From: Dehalobacter alkaniphilus | GTDB taxonomy: Bacteria > Bacillota > Desulfitobacteriia > Desulfitobacteriales > Syntrophobotulaceae | Assembly: GCA_040500365.1 (NCBI GenBank) | Contig: CP148031.1 | Coordinates: forward strand, 1,178,001 to 1,242,000 | Reading direction: 5' to 3' | DNA length: 64,000 nt | Part shown: in pieces, positions 26,120 through 36,600 of the stretch | Numbering within the stretch: the stretch's first letter is position 1 | How the letters are laid out: each line of letters opens with the position of its first letter | Program-made: the position numbers and the translations under genes | Notes under the pieces: generated by a model | What the model saw: only the letters and a program-made list of their open reading frames with translations | Told to the model about the DNA's origin: nothing | Database searches by the model: none

Positions 26120-26819
26120 CACTCATTTTCATTTAGACCACTATTCCGACCATCCAAATGTCTATAAGAAAATTAATGAAATACAACAATACACACTTTG
26201 TGTTACTAATCAGCCAGAGGTATTTGAATCGTGCATGGATTTATATCCAACTACGAAATATGTTAAATTTGCTATTGGTTATAATCCACAACTAATTAAT
26301 GAAGTGAAATTTAATCAGCAATCCTTTTTAAGTAATTTAGATCGAACAAAATATGTCGGGGAAGTAGGATTGGATTTTTCGAGTAGATATATTAATGAAA
26401 AAAAGCAGCAAATTGAAATTTTCAATTTTATTTGTGAGCATGCAGAAAACAAGATAATGACAGTACACTGTAAAAAAGCTGAAATAGAATTAGTAGAAAT
26501 CCTAACCACCCATAAAAACAAAAAGGTTATATTGCATTGGTATAGCGGAGATCAGTTTTGCTTAGAGCAGTTTTTGCAATTGGGATGTTATTTTTCAATT
26601 AATAATAATATGATTAGCTCCATTAAAGGGAAAAAAATTATTTCTAATTTACCTTTGAATAGAATGTTAGTTGAAAGCGATGGGCCTTTCAGTAAAATTA
26701 ATGACAGGAAGTTCACCTATAACCTACTATACAAGATATATGAAAATCTAGAGCATCTATTACAGAATGAAAATATGAAAGAAATTATAGCTGATAATTT
26801 TAAAAGATTAGCAGAATAA
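26103..26819 (+). CDS. qatD: QatD, TatD-like DNase
   Basis: The 238-residue protein begins M-G-K-L-I-D-T-H-F-H-L-D-H, the metal-binding H-X-H of the TatD/amidohydrolase fold, with Y-V-G-E-V-G-L-D-F-S (about 80-89), M-T-V-H-C-K-K-A (about 119-126), L-H-W-Y-S-G and E-S-D-G-P-F as the remaining ligands. TatD enzymes are metal-dependent nucleases; in Qat this is the predicted effector. Start: ATG 26103 inside the end of qatC, with AGAGG upstream. It is the last gene of the operon; a palindrome at 26970-26987 and a terminator at 27013-27048 follow. Confidence 0.9.
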   Translation: MGKLIDTHFHLDHYSDHPNVYKKINEIQQYTLCVTNQPEVFESCMDLYPTTKYVKFAIGYNPQLINEVKFNQQSFLSNLDRTKYVGEVGLDFSSRYINEKKQQIEIFNFICEHAENKIMTVHCKKAEIELVEILTTHKNKKVILHWYSGDQFCLEQFLQLGCYFSINNNMISSIKGKKIISNLPLNRMLVESDGPFSKINDRKFTYNLLYKIYENLEHLLQNENMKEIIADNFKRLAE

Positions 26820-26873
26820 CATGTTTTGATTGGTAATTGGTATTATTGCATGAACAAAGATTAAAAAAAGATT

Positions 26874-27048
26874 TTCGGATAAATAATTATCCGAATCATC
26901 GCCCCAAGGCATGTGGAGACGATAGTTCTGATGACGAAATGTGGTTTTGAGGACAAAAAGGATAGTTAGACCACAATATGTTGTGGTTTTGAAGTGAAAA
27001 TTGAGCAATAATCGGGCCTGAAAAGTGCGTTTTTCAGCCCGATTTTTT
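26874..27048 (+). terminator. Hairpins and terminator after the Qat operon
   Basis: The gap after qatD holds three inverted repeats: TTCGGATAA/TTATCCGAA (26874-26895), CCACAA/TTGTGG around 26971-26986, and a strong terminator CGGGCCTGAAAA (27013-27024) with TTTTCAGCCCG (27031-27041) followed by six T's at 27043-27048. The last is the likely transcription stop; the others may help it or mark a junction. No gene was found in 26820-27070. Confidence 0.8.
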
Positions 27049-27070
27049 GAAGCATTGTTTCTTTTAGCTC

Positions 27071-27119
27071 TTGACAGAGCGCCACTCTGCTGAGTATCAT
27101 AACAGAGCGATGCTCTGTT
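27071..27119 (+). promoter_or_regulatory. Promoter with two palindromic operators for the TetR gene
   Basis: TTGACA (27071-27076) and TATCAT (27095-27100) are 18 bases apart. Two inverted repeats of the same half-site overlap the promoter: ACAGAGC-GCC-ACTCTGCT (27074-27091, imperfect, over the -35 and spacer) and AACAGAGC-GAT-GCTCTGTT (27101-27119, perfect, over the start point). Their half-site AACAGAGC and their place just upstream of a tetR-type gene point to autorepression by that protein. Confidence 0.75.
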
Positions 27120-27133
27120 ATGGGAGGTGTGTC

Positions 27134-27796
27134 ATGTCTAGGATAGTAAAAAAACCGGAAGAAAGAAAAGAAGAATTACTTAATATTGCTGAAAAATTGT
27201 TTATGGAAAATGGATATGAACAAACTTCTATAAGAGACATCTATACGCAAGCAAACGGCTCTTTCGGTATGTTTTACCATCATTTTAAGTCAAAAGAAGA
27301 AGTGCTGGAAGAGGTTAGCAAAAGAATGGCACAAACGCAGTTTGAAAAGATAAAAGCAATTTCCTTAAATGAAAATCAGTCAAGCATAGAAAAATTACAA
27401 AGCATTGTTCTTTCATCAATCCTCTCGATGAAAGAATGTGCTATAAACAATTCCATACTGCCATTCTACAAGAATCCACAACTGCTTGTGGTTCAATTGC
27501 ATGATACTTTAGGTCTTGCGGCTGAGTTTTTCTCTTATGTGATCGAAGAAGGAATGAATGACGGAACAATACCTGGGACACAACCACATGAATTGGCTCA
27601 AATGATACTGCTTTTTCTCAATATTTGGCTTAACCCCTTAATATATGCATGGAAAACCGAAGAGTTACGGAATATTTTCAAATATATTAATGACCTTTTA
27701 GATAAGATCGGTGTTCCTGTCTTTACCGAAGAAGCGTTTAGCGCCATAGAAGAATTGTATTCAGTTATGAAGTCAAATAAGGAAAAAGGAGAATAA
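27134..27796 (+). CDS. TetR/AcrR-family transcriptional regulator
   Basis: The 220-residue protein starts at ATG 27134, 7 bases after GGGAGGTG. The N-terminal TetR domain (R-K-E-E-L-L-N-I-A-E-K-L-F ... Y-E-Q-T-S-I-R-D-I ... G-M-F-Y-H-H-F-K-S-K-E-E-V) binds the operators at 27074-27119; the C-terminal helical part would sense a small molecule. The ligand is unknown. The gene is followed after two bases by a zinc-ribbon protein, so the two form an operon of their own between the Qat system and the conjugation backbone. No efflux pump or other typical target is present nearby, so any target besides itself and its neighbour lies elsewhere. Confidence 0.88.
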   Translation: MSRIVKKPEERKEELLNIAEKLFMENGYEQTSIRDIYTQANGSFGMFYHHFKSKEEVLEEVSKRMAQTQFEKIKAISLNENQSSIEKLQSIVLSSILSMKECAINNSILPFYKNPQLLVVQLHDTLGLAAEFFSYVIEEGMNDGTIPGTQPHELAQMILLFLNIWLNPLIYAWKTEELRNIFKYINDLLDKIGVPVFTEEAFSAIEELYSVMKSNKEKGE

Positions 27797-27798
27797 AC

Positions 27799-28377
27799 AT
27801 GATAATTGAATATTGTCCTAAATGCCGAAAAGTGCAGAACATGTTAACCACTATTGAAGATACCACGGTTTCTTATCAGTGCTCGGTATGCAATTTATTT
27901 GTCCGTAGCGAGGATTCAAGTCAAAAGGTAAATCAGAGCTGCGATAAGAAAGATAATACGGTGATCAATTTCTCTGGAAGTTGGGTCCTAAATCTTGAAA
28001 AGAGCAAATTACAAAGTCCTCCCCCGGAATCCTCCATATTTCACATCAGCCACAGTGAACAGGCTTTTTCTCTTGAAAGGACACACATAATTAATGGCGT
28101 TCCTGATGACTTCACCATAGATTTAACAACTGACGGCGTAACAACAAGGAAAAACATTAGAGGAATAGAAATAACTGCGAGAATGTATTGGGATGGCGAA
28201 TCATTAGTCTCCGATATGATCTTTCAGCAGGGCAAAGAAGAAGCCGTTAATATTGTAAAATACTCGATAACGGACAAGGGGCAGACACTTGTCGTCGAAG
28301 AAGATTTTACAAGCAGTGAGCACAAACATCATAACAGATGGATATTTAATAAAAACGAAGCGGGAAAGCCAGTCTGA
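27799..28377 (+). CDS. Unknown protein with zinc ribbon and beta-rich domain
   Basis: I do not recognise this 192-residue protein as a named family. Residues 6-34 contain C-P-K-C and C-S-V-C, a complete zinc ribbon. After a polar linker the rest (about 55-190) is beta-rich: F-S-G-S-W-V-L-N-L-E-K-S, I-T-A-R-M-Y-W-D-G-E-S-L, V-K-Y-S-I-T-D-K-G-Q-T-L. This pattern recalls lipocalin-like or DUF-type small-molecule-binding barrels found in solvent- or stress-related proteins. It is co-transcribed with the TetR gene (2-base gap, ribosome binding site AAAGGAG), so it may bind or process the inducer. No signal peptide is seen, so it should be cytoplasmic. Confidence 0.6.
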   Translation: MIIEYCPKCRKVQNMLTTIEDTTVSYQCSVCNLFVRSEDSSQKVNQSCDKKDNTVINFSGSWVLNLEKSKLQSPPPESSIFHISHSEQAFSLERTHIINGVPDDFTIDLTTDGVTTRKNIRGIEITARMYWDGESLVSDMIFQQGKEEAVNIVKYSITDKGQTLVVEEDFTSSEHKHHNRWIFNKNEAGKPV

Positions 28378-28623
28378 TATTCGCAGCTGCTAGTGGAGCA
28401 AAATGACAAACACTAAGAACCACAAAAACTTGGTTTATATTTAAATAATACCCTGCCGCCAAGGCCCTACCAGCTTCAAGCGGCATCTTCGCTGGTGCTA
28501 TAATAGGGCTAAATTAGGGAAACCGTTGAAACAACAGGGTTTTCACTGATTAAGCCCTATTTTTTTACGCCCTTTTTAGGGCACAAAAATTAGCAATCTA
28601 AAATAAAAAGGAGGAAAGAGCAG
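28378..28623 (+). promoter_or_regulatory. Promoter and attenuator region of the parA operon
   Basis: TATAAT at 28499-28504 is a consensus -10 box; the best -35 match upstream is weak. The transcript would start inside AATAGGGCT (28502-28510), which pairs with AGCCCTATT (28553-28561) followed by seven T's: a terminator directly behind its own promoter. The 42-base loop holds further G/A-rich repeats that could form a competing structure. A second small stem GCCC-TTTTTA-GGGC lies at 28569-28582. This looks like attenuation control of the whole parA-led backbone. AAAGGAGG at about 28609 is the parA ribosome binding site. No gene is visible in this gap, and the base composition shifts to higher G+C at its end. 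Confidence 0.55.
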
Positions 28624-29409
28624 ATGTGCAAAATAATTACGGTTGCAAATCAGAAAGGTGGTGTATCAAAAACAACTAGTGTTCGCAACCTGGCCTACTC
28701 CCTTGGGGAGTTAGGCCTTCGTGTTTTGGCGGTTGACTATGATCCCCAGTCCAATTTATCAGCTTCCCTTGTGTTGGAAGATACCCATGAAATTGGCACA
28801 ACGATAGCAAATTTAATGACAATGGCAATGGATGAGGAAAAACTGCCGTCTAAGAGTGAGTATGTTTACCGGCGTGGGAAACTTGACTTTATCCCCAATG
28901 ACATCCATTTGTCGGTTGTCGAATCCAATCTGCGGTTGGAGATGGGAAGCGAAAAATTGCTTTTCAACATTCTTGAGCCTTTGTGTAAGGACTATGACTA
29001 TATCCTCATTGATACAAATCCCTCCCTTGGCCCGCTGACAATCAACGCCCTTTCCGCAGCAGACAGCGTTCTCATTACAATCAACCCTGAGTTTTACGCA
29101 ACCATAGGGCTCCAGGATCTGACCAAGACCATTCTGAAAATAAAACGCAGGATTAACCCTAAAATTGAATTTGAGGGTATCCTTATGACCATGTGCGATA
29201 TGCAGACAAATCTGCACAAAGAAGTCAGCGCGGAAGTGAATGAAGCATACCGGGGAGGCATGAGAGTTTTCAAGACCTCCATTCCTCGCTCCATCAGGGT
29301 GGGCGAAGCAAACCGCTGCGGAATGAGCATCATGGAATACGACCCCAAATCCAAAGCCGGACTTGCATACATGGAATTTGCAAAGGAGTTGAGTGGGTAT
29401 GCCGGATAG
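28624..29409 (+). CDS. parA: ParA-family partition ATPase
   Basis: The 261-residue protein has the deviant Walker A of ParA/Soj, N-Q-K-G-G-V-S-K-T-T (8-17), a Walker A' region V-D-Y-D-P-Q-S-N-L and the switch D-Y-I-L-I-D-T-N-P-S-L. The catalytic-site Gly of the usual K-G-G-V-G-K-T is Ser here. ParA proteins position DNA on the nucleoid with ParB and a parS site; in integrative conjugative elements they are thought to stabilise the excised circle. It is the first gene of the backbone operon, behind the attenuator at 28502-28567, and its last 11 bases overlap parB. Confidence 0.93.
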   Translation: MCKIITVANQKGGVSKTTSVRNLAYSLGELGLRVLAVDYDPQSNLSASLVLEDTHEIGTTIANLMTMAMDEEKLPSKSEYVYRRGKLDFIPNDIHLSVVESNLRLEMGSEKLLFNILEPLCKDYDYILIDTNPSLGPLTINALSAADSVLITINPEFYATIGLQDLTKTILKIKRRINPKIEFEGILMTMCDMQTNLHKEVSAEVNEAYRGGMRVFKTSIPRSIRVGEANRCGMSIMEYDPKSKAGLAYMEFAKELSGYAG

Positions 29410-30409
29410 ACCTGCACCGAAACGGATTAAATCAATGGACGAACTGCTTATGGCAGTGGAACCGGAGGGTCAAGCAACCGATATAAAAAACGGTGTAGTC
29501 CGCCTGAAGTTTACTGAGGTGGACCCATACCCCAATCATCCTTTTCGCTTGTACAGCGGTGAGCGTTTGGATGATATGGTTGCAAGCATCAGCAATTATG
29601 GCATCCTGACCCCAATGATTGCCCGCACCAAGGATAACGGAAGATATGAAATGCTTGCAGGGCACAACCGCATGAACGCCGGCACACTGGCAGGACTTGA
29701 CGAAGGCGAATTTATTATCAAGGAAAACCTGTCGGATGAGGAAGCATGGATGTATGTCATCGAAACCAATGTCATGCAGCGTTCCTTTGCCGATATGCTG
29801 CCGTCTGAAAAGGCGGCAGTGCTTACTTTACGGCATTCAAAAATGTTCTCGCAAGGCAAGCGCAATGACATTATCGCAGAGCTTAAAATGCTTGAAAATC
29901 CGCAGTACATCAAGGGAAAATCGACTTCTCCCCTAATAGGGGAAAAGTTGCACAGCGATGTTCAGTTGGGCATTGAATATGGCTTGTCAAAAAACTCCGT
30001 ATCGCGATTATTACGGATTGATAAATTGAACGAAGCGTTGAAAGGACGTGTTGATACTTCCGAAATAGGAGTTTACCCTGCCGTCGCCCTCTCCTACCTT
30101 GCCGAAGCGGAACAGCAGGAAATTGAAAAGGTGCTGTCCGAAAATGAATTCAAAGTGGATATGAAAAAGGCGGAAATGCTCAGAAGCTACTCCGAAAGCA
30201 GCATACTGAACGAGAAAACCGCCTATCAAATCCTTTCGGGTGAAATCAATAAAAAGCCGAAATCAACCACACCACCCCCTGTCAAAATCAAGCACAAGGT
30301 CTATTCCAAGTATTTCCCCGCAGACACAAAAGCAAGCGAGATCGAAAGAATCGTTGACGAGGCCCTCGAATGGTATTTTTCCAACAAGGTAAAAGAGGAG
30401 ACGGCTTAA
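29399..30409 (+). CDS. parB: ParB-family partition/nuclease-domain protein
   Basis: The protein has 336 residues from ATG 29399; GTG 29393 is an alternative start, and AAGGAG stands 10 and 4 bases away respectively. The ParB N-domain is clear: D-P-Y-P-N-H-P-F-R-L-Y, M-V-A-S-I-S-N-Y-G-I-L-T-P and the G-H-N-R-M-N-A-G box (about 87-94), which binds CTP in true ParB proteins. An HTH follows (G-L-S-K-N-S-V-S-R-L-L-R, about 197-208). It should load at a parS-like site and work with ParA. No 16-bp consensus parS was spotted; the palindromes at 40606-40652 are candidates to test. Confidence 0.9.
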   Translation: MPDRPAPKRIKSMDELLMAVEPEGQATDIKNGVVRLKFTEVDPYPNHPFRLYSGERLDDMVASISNYGILTPMIARTKDNGRYEMLAGHNRMNAGTLAGLDEGEFIIKENLSDEEAWMYVIETNVMQRSFADMLPSEKAAVLTLRHSKMFSQGKRNDIIAELKMLENPQYIKGKSTSPLIGEKLHSDVQLGIEYGLSKNSVSRLLRIDKLNEALKGRVDTSEIGVYPAVALSYLAEAEQQEIEKVLSENEFKVDMKKAEMLRSYSESSILNEKTAYQILSGEINKKPKSTTPPPVKIKHKVYSKYFPADTKASEIERIVDEALEWYFSNKVKEETA

Positions 30410-30410
30410 A

Positions 30411-30602
30411 ATGACAAGAAATGTCTTGACCTGTGTGAAATGCGGAGGCAATGACTTTGAGGTATCCTACGGCACAGACTGCTCCCGTGACGAAAAAGGA
30501 AATGAAAATTGGGAGCTGGCGCTGGTCTGCAACCACTGTGGCTACTTGACAACCGTAGCCCGCACCAGAGGATATATAGCGGAAATCGAGCCTGTCAACT
30601 AA
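30411..30602 (+). CDS. Small zinc-ribbon protein
   Basis: The 63-residue protein has C-V-K-C-G-G-N-D near the start and C-N-H-C-G-Y near residue 44, a four-cysteine zinc ribbon typical of small nucleic-acid-associated proteins in mobile elements. It lies one base after parB, with GAGGAG 10 bases before the ATG, and is followed 14 bases later by the giant methylase/helicase gene. Its role is unknown; it may be an accessory factor for DNA processing. The even, operon-like spacing and the conserved cysteines argue that it is real. Confidence 0.65.
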   Translation: MTRNVLTCVKCGGNDFEVSYGTDCSRDEKGNENWELALVCNHCGYLTTVARTRGYIAEIEPVN

Positions 30603-30616
30603 GAGGAGGTGAAATT

Positions 30617-33600
30617 TTGAGAAAGGATGAAAGACTGAGGACGGTCTATGAAACCATAGCGCCCCACATTACCCGTACCGAGAGCGCATGGCGGGATTAT
30701 CTCGGTTTTGCGGCACGGTTTTATAAATACAGCTTTGACAACGCCCTGCTGGTGTACGCGCAAAATCCAAACGTCACCATGCTTGCCACTACACCGATAT
30801 GGAACAGATTCGGCAGATACATCGATAAAGGCGCAACAGGACTGGCGGTCTGCGAGTATGACAAGGCCAGGCTGACCATTAAGCACCTGTTTGATATCTC
30901 TCAGACCCATGGCCGGGAAATCATACCGACAAACTGGCAGCTTGATGATAAGATGAAAACAGAGCTGACCAGCCGTCTTTCCTATGCTCACAATCTTACA
31001 TCCTCCGGTTTTGGCGAGTGCCTGAACCAATTGGCGGAAGAAGCGGTTGACGAGCGCCTGGACGATTATCTGCAAGATTTTGACTTTGACCTTGAAGGCC
31101 ACCTGTTTTCACAGTTGCCCCAGGACGGATTGCTCAGTCAAATCCAGGAGATCGTCAAAGACAGCGTAACCTACTTTATCGGCAAGCGATGCAGCCTTGC
31201 AGATGGTGAAATCCATACCGGCGACGGGATGATCACCATTGCCCATTTCGACAGCATTCCGTTGATTGCAAGGCTCGGATACACCGTGACCGATATCTCC
31301 AAAGGCATACTTCTGGAAATAGAACGGACAATCAGAATAATTGAACAGGAAAAGAGGATGACACATGAGCAAAATCGAGATGAACTACACCGAGAAGGAC
31401 GGAGTGCTGCTCCCGAACCTTCAAATCTCCAACAACAGCGAGGACGACAGCCAACCCCTGGGCAAGTACGGCAGAATGGCGATGGAATACCTGCACAAAA
31501 ACCATCCTCAGCGGTTTATGATTTTGAAAATGGATGGCACGCTGATGGGGATAATGCACCGGGTCCACAGGGAAGCGGTGGAGAAAATCGAATACATCAC
31601 CCAGCAGATGCTGGAGGCCGAACCGATGCCGGCAACGGAGGACATCCTGGAGAAGACCCGCCATCTGAACAGCTTGCGGTCGGCAGCGGAGGAAATCGTG
31701 CTGAACGAGATCATATTCAAAGCGAGGTAAGCCCGCCGCCCCCAAATAATCAAAAGGCAGAGCCGCCCGAAAGCGAACAGGAGTCGCCGTCGGATGGCTC
31801 TTTTTTTATGCCAAAGGCACAGGTTGAGGCAGCGAGACAGACTGGACGAAAAGCATCCTATATAAATGTAGAATACACGGATGAACAGGTACGGGAATAT
31901 TACGAAGACATTTTAAAAAGCACCGATCTCTATCCTCTTGAAATGTATGAGAAAATTCAGGAGCTCTTTACGGACAACATGCCTCTTGAAGACAAGGCGG
32001 TCGCCCTATCCAAAATTTACGAGGACTACGGCAACGCGGAATATCAGGCGGACGTATTGCTGAAAACCACTCACCGGGGTGCGGACGGGATGTCGTTTTC
32101 CTTCGGGAACGGTGATACACACATGCCATGGCACACCATCGCCCACATCATAGAAGTCCTTATGGACGAAGGCGAATATCCGGCGCCTATCCCGGAGGAA
32201 AGCCTTGCGGACAGAATCGGTGACTTCAACATCCCCGATGAGATTGATGAAATGCCCATTGCAGACGAGAATACTTCTCCCATCGCCCAGGAAAAAGATG
32301 AACCAAGCGAGCAGGAGCTGTATGCCTGTGTGGATAGGTATCTTTGCAATACGCAAATCGTGTATAAAGGCTGGCATGGTGAAATAGCGGCGGAGCTTGC
32401 CAATGATAATGAAATAGATGAATATCTGATGGCCGACTATTTCCGGGACCTGGATGAACGCGAAACGCGGATTGATGATCACATTGTCACCTGTTTTGTG
32501 GAGGATAACGGCGTTGAATTTCAGATTGACCGCTATGATGTCGCATTGTCCTGGACGGAGCTTGCTAAAAAGATAAGGACCCTAATCGAAATTGGCGCTT
32601 TCCCCGTGCCGAAAACCGTAGATATAAAAAAAGAGGGACAGCCACCATTGATCAATGTCCTGGTGGTGGAGCCGGAGAAAAAGCCCTGTCTCACCGCCAT
32701 TCCAAGAGGAAGCAATGCCTTGCAGGAAAAAGTCGGCGGACGGATTACCACCCTTAAAATCGGGGACGGCATAGATGCTGTCTGCGCTGAGGATGCCGGC
32801 TTTGAAACCACACCCATCAACCGTATGATAAACGGCCAGCCTATCTTCGGCACCTTTGTTGTGGCAAGGGTGAACTACAATACAGGTGAATATGAATCTC
32901 TGCAAGAGGCCGACATCCAAAAGTACATGACAGAACTCGCCACCCCGCTTGTAGACATTACCAGACTGGTTGCGGAGTATGAGGAAATAGAAGCCACGCA
33001 GGAAGATACCGCGCAGGATATTGAAGCGATGGGCTTTTATCCCCCGCAGCTAGGTTATGAGGAAGACCCTAATGTCCGAGGCAGTGCTAACTTTACACAA
33101 ATTGAGGGCAACCCCAGGTTTGACGAAACAGAACCCTTTGTCCCAAAGCCTGTAGCTAATCAGCAGATGACCCTGTTCGATATAGAAGCTATCCCGAAGG
33201 ACAGGGAAGCGGAATTGATTGAATATGTGCTGCTGGAGGGCAGCTTAATCGTCGGAGGCAAACAGCGTGTCTATGAATTTGCCATGACCCGGCCCACCGG
33301 TTCTGCCTTTGAAAAAATGTTAAAGAACGAATACGGCATTGGCGGCCATACCGTCGGCAAGCATGGCATCGGTTTTGAAAACCATAACAGCAAGGGGATC
33401 GTGTTTGACTGGACCGATGATAAAGGAGAAAAGCACGAGACCAAAATCACCTGGATTCGGGCAGCTATTGGCATTCAAAGGCTCATAGATCAGGGACGGT
33501 ATATCGGAAACCCCACACCCGCTCGTACAGTTGAGACTGAGAAACCCGATGAAGATAAAGAAATCGATTCCCATATCTTTTTTAATATACAGGTTCAAAT

Positions 33601-36600
33601 CAGGGAAACCCATCTGGATTATCACAACGGGCAGCATGATTTTTTGTCTGAGGCGCTCTATAACGGCTTCCTCGTTGGAGCCTTACAATACAGCGAGTAT
33701 GAAGGCATTCCCCATATCAGCCATATTGAAGTGCTTGCGGATTACCGCCGCCGGAGTGTGGGAACGCAGCTCCTTCAAGCGCTCCAAAGCAAATATCCCG
33801 ACAGGGAGATCGAATGGGGCATGACGACGGAGGACGGTGCCGCCTTGAAAGATGCCGTCACCTTTGAGGTGGAGAATGAGGCGTATACCGAACTGCAAAA
33901 GGAATATGACCGGATTGCCGGCCAGCTTGCGGAGTTGGAGGCCGAATGGGCAGATAAGGCAGTACCCGATGAAATTTCAACACATTGGAACGGCCTGCAT
34001 GACCGGCAGCAGGATATTGAAGAAACGCTGTATGATGAAAAACCGTATAAAAGCTTTGTGCAGACGGCTGTACCCCAAACAGAAACCGAGCCGGTTACGG
34101 AGCCTGTTTCCAAACCCAGTCCTGCCAAAATCAATTTCCGCTATTCCGGGGACTATGCCCTCTACCCAGGCGGCGAAAAAACCAAGTACAAAAACAATGT
34201 GGAAGTCATCAAGCTGCTAAACAAAATTGAAAGCGAAAAACGGCTTGCCACCCTTGATGAACAGATTATCCTGGCCCGGTATGTGGGCTGGGGCGGGCTT
34301 GCCAATGCCTTTTCCGATACGGCCAGCGGCTGGGAGAAGGAATACCACGAATTGAAGCACCTGTTGGATGAGAAGGAATACGCGGATGCCTTGAATTCCG
34401 TTATTACCGCCTACTACACAGAACCGGAGCTCATACGGCGAATCTACAAAGCTTTTGAGGGCTTTGGTTTTACAGGCGGCGAGGGCAGAAAGATACTTGA
34501 CCCCGCCATGGGAACGGGGAACTTTTTTTCCGTGCTTCCCGAAAGCTATGAGGGAACGCCCTTGTATGGCGTGGAATTGGACAGCATCACCGGCAGGATC
34601 GCAAGGCAGCTTTACCAAAAGGCGAATATTCAGGTGCAGGGTTTTGAAACTACCCGTTTTGAGGACAACTCCTTTGACATTGCTATCGGGAACATCCCCT
34701 TTAACAACATCAAGCTCTATGATAAACGGTACGACAAAGAGGATTTCCTGATCCATGATTATTTTATAGCCAAATCCCTTGACCTTGTAAAGCCCGGCGG
34801 CATCATCGGCTTTATCACAAGTAAAGGTACGATGGATAAGAGGGATACCGCTGTCCGCGAGTATATTGCCCGCAGAGCGGACCTGATCGGAGCCATCCGG
34901 CTGCCGAACACGGCGTTTAAGGCTCTTGCCGGAACGGAGGTTACGGCGGACATCCTGTTCTTTCAAAAGCTGGAGCAGCAGCGTACCGGCGATAAATACT
35001 CCCTTCCCGATTGGGTATTTACCAACATGCGGAAGGCCGACTCTATCAGTCTCAATCAATATTATATCGACTATCCCGAAATGGTGCTCGGTGAAATGAA
35101 GTTTAGCAGAAATATGTATGGGCGTGAGGATGACACGGCCTGTATCGCTCCCGAAGGCCAGGACCTTTATGCGGAGCTTGACAGAGCCATCGGAAATTTG
35201 CACGCCGCCTTTACCGCCGAAGCAGACCAGCCCTTTGAGGAAATAGAGGAAGCCGGGGAAGAAAACGCGGGCGAACTGGACGCTCCCGAAGGGACAAAAA
35301 ACTATACCTATGTGGTGCAGGACGACAGGATTTGCTACTGCGAGCGCAACAAGCTGATACCGCAGGACTACACCGGCAAACGCGCCGAGCGCATCAAGGG
35401 CTTGTGTGACATCAGAAAGGCGCTGTTGGAAGTCATCCGAATTCAGACCAATGATTACGCACCTGACGAATTGCAGCAGGCGCAGAAAACCTTGAACGGA
35501 GTGTATGACCGCTTTGTAAGACAGTGCGGCGCCATCAATGACAAGGCCAACATCGCCGTATTCTCCGATGACGACCAGTTTCCTTTGCTCCGTTCCATTG
35601 AGGACCAGAGTGAGGATAAAAAATCCTGGAACAAGGCCCCCATTTTTTATAAGGCCACCATCCGTTCCTACCGCCGCCCCATCCATGCCGAAACAGCCAA
35701 GGAAGCTCTGGAAATATCCCTGAACCTGAAAATGAAAATTGACCTTTCCTATATGGAAGAGTTGACGGGCAAATCGGCGGATGAACTTATCCATGAGCTT
35801 GGAGACCACATCTATCTCAATCCGCAGAAATACTACGGCAATTATTATGAAGGCTGGGAGCTGAACGAGGAATACCTGAGCGGACAGGTGCGGGATAAGC
35901 TGCTCTATGCCAAACAGAAGGCCGAAGAATATCCCGAACTGTTTAACAGGAACGTGCAGGCTCTGGAAACAGTGCAGCCCAAATGGCTGGAGCCCTCCGA
36001 CATTGACTTCCGCATCGGAAGTCCCTGGATACCCATTGAATATTTCCAGCATTTCATGCACGAAACCTTTGGCACTACGAATTATCTGAGGGACTTAATT
36101 ACAGTTGACTACATGGAATATACCACCACCTGGCGCGTCAACGGCAAGACAAGGGAGCTCACCTCCGTTAAGGTCAACAACACCTACGGCACAAAGCGGG
36201 TCAACGCCTATCAAATTTTCGAGGATTGCCTCAACCTCCAATCCACCACGGTCCGCGATCCGGTCCCCTATGTGGACAGAAACGGCAAGGACCAGGTTCG
36301 GTATGTGGTCAATGCCAATGAGACCATGATTGCGCGGGCCAAGCAGAATCAAATCAAGGAAGCTTTTGCCTCATGGCTTTTTAAGGATAAGGACAGAGCT
36401 GATATCCTGCTTAAACTATACAATGAGAAATTCAATACCATCCGTCCCCGTGTCTATGACGGCAGCCACCTTATCTTTCCCGGCATGAGCGAGGAAATGG
36501 AGCTGCGGCCCCATCAAAAGAACTTCGCGGCACGGGTTATTTACTCCGGTACAGGACTGGCCGGCCATGTTGTGGGCGCCGGCAAAACGGCGGCGATGAT

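Noticed and set aside
34217..36061. A 614-codon ORF on the minus strand
   Set aside because: It is the antisense shadow of the giant methylase/helicase gene, whose motifs are clear on the plus strand; the product has no recognisable domain and no ribosome binding site.
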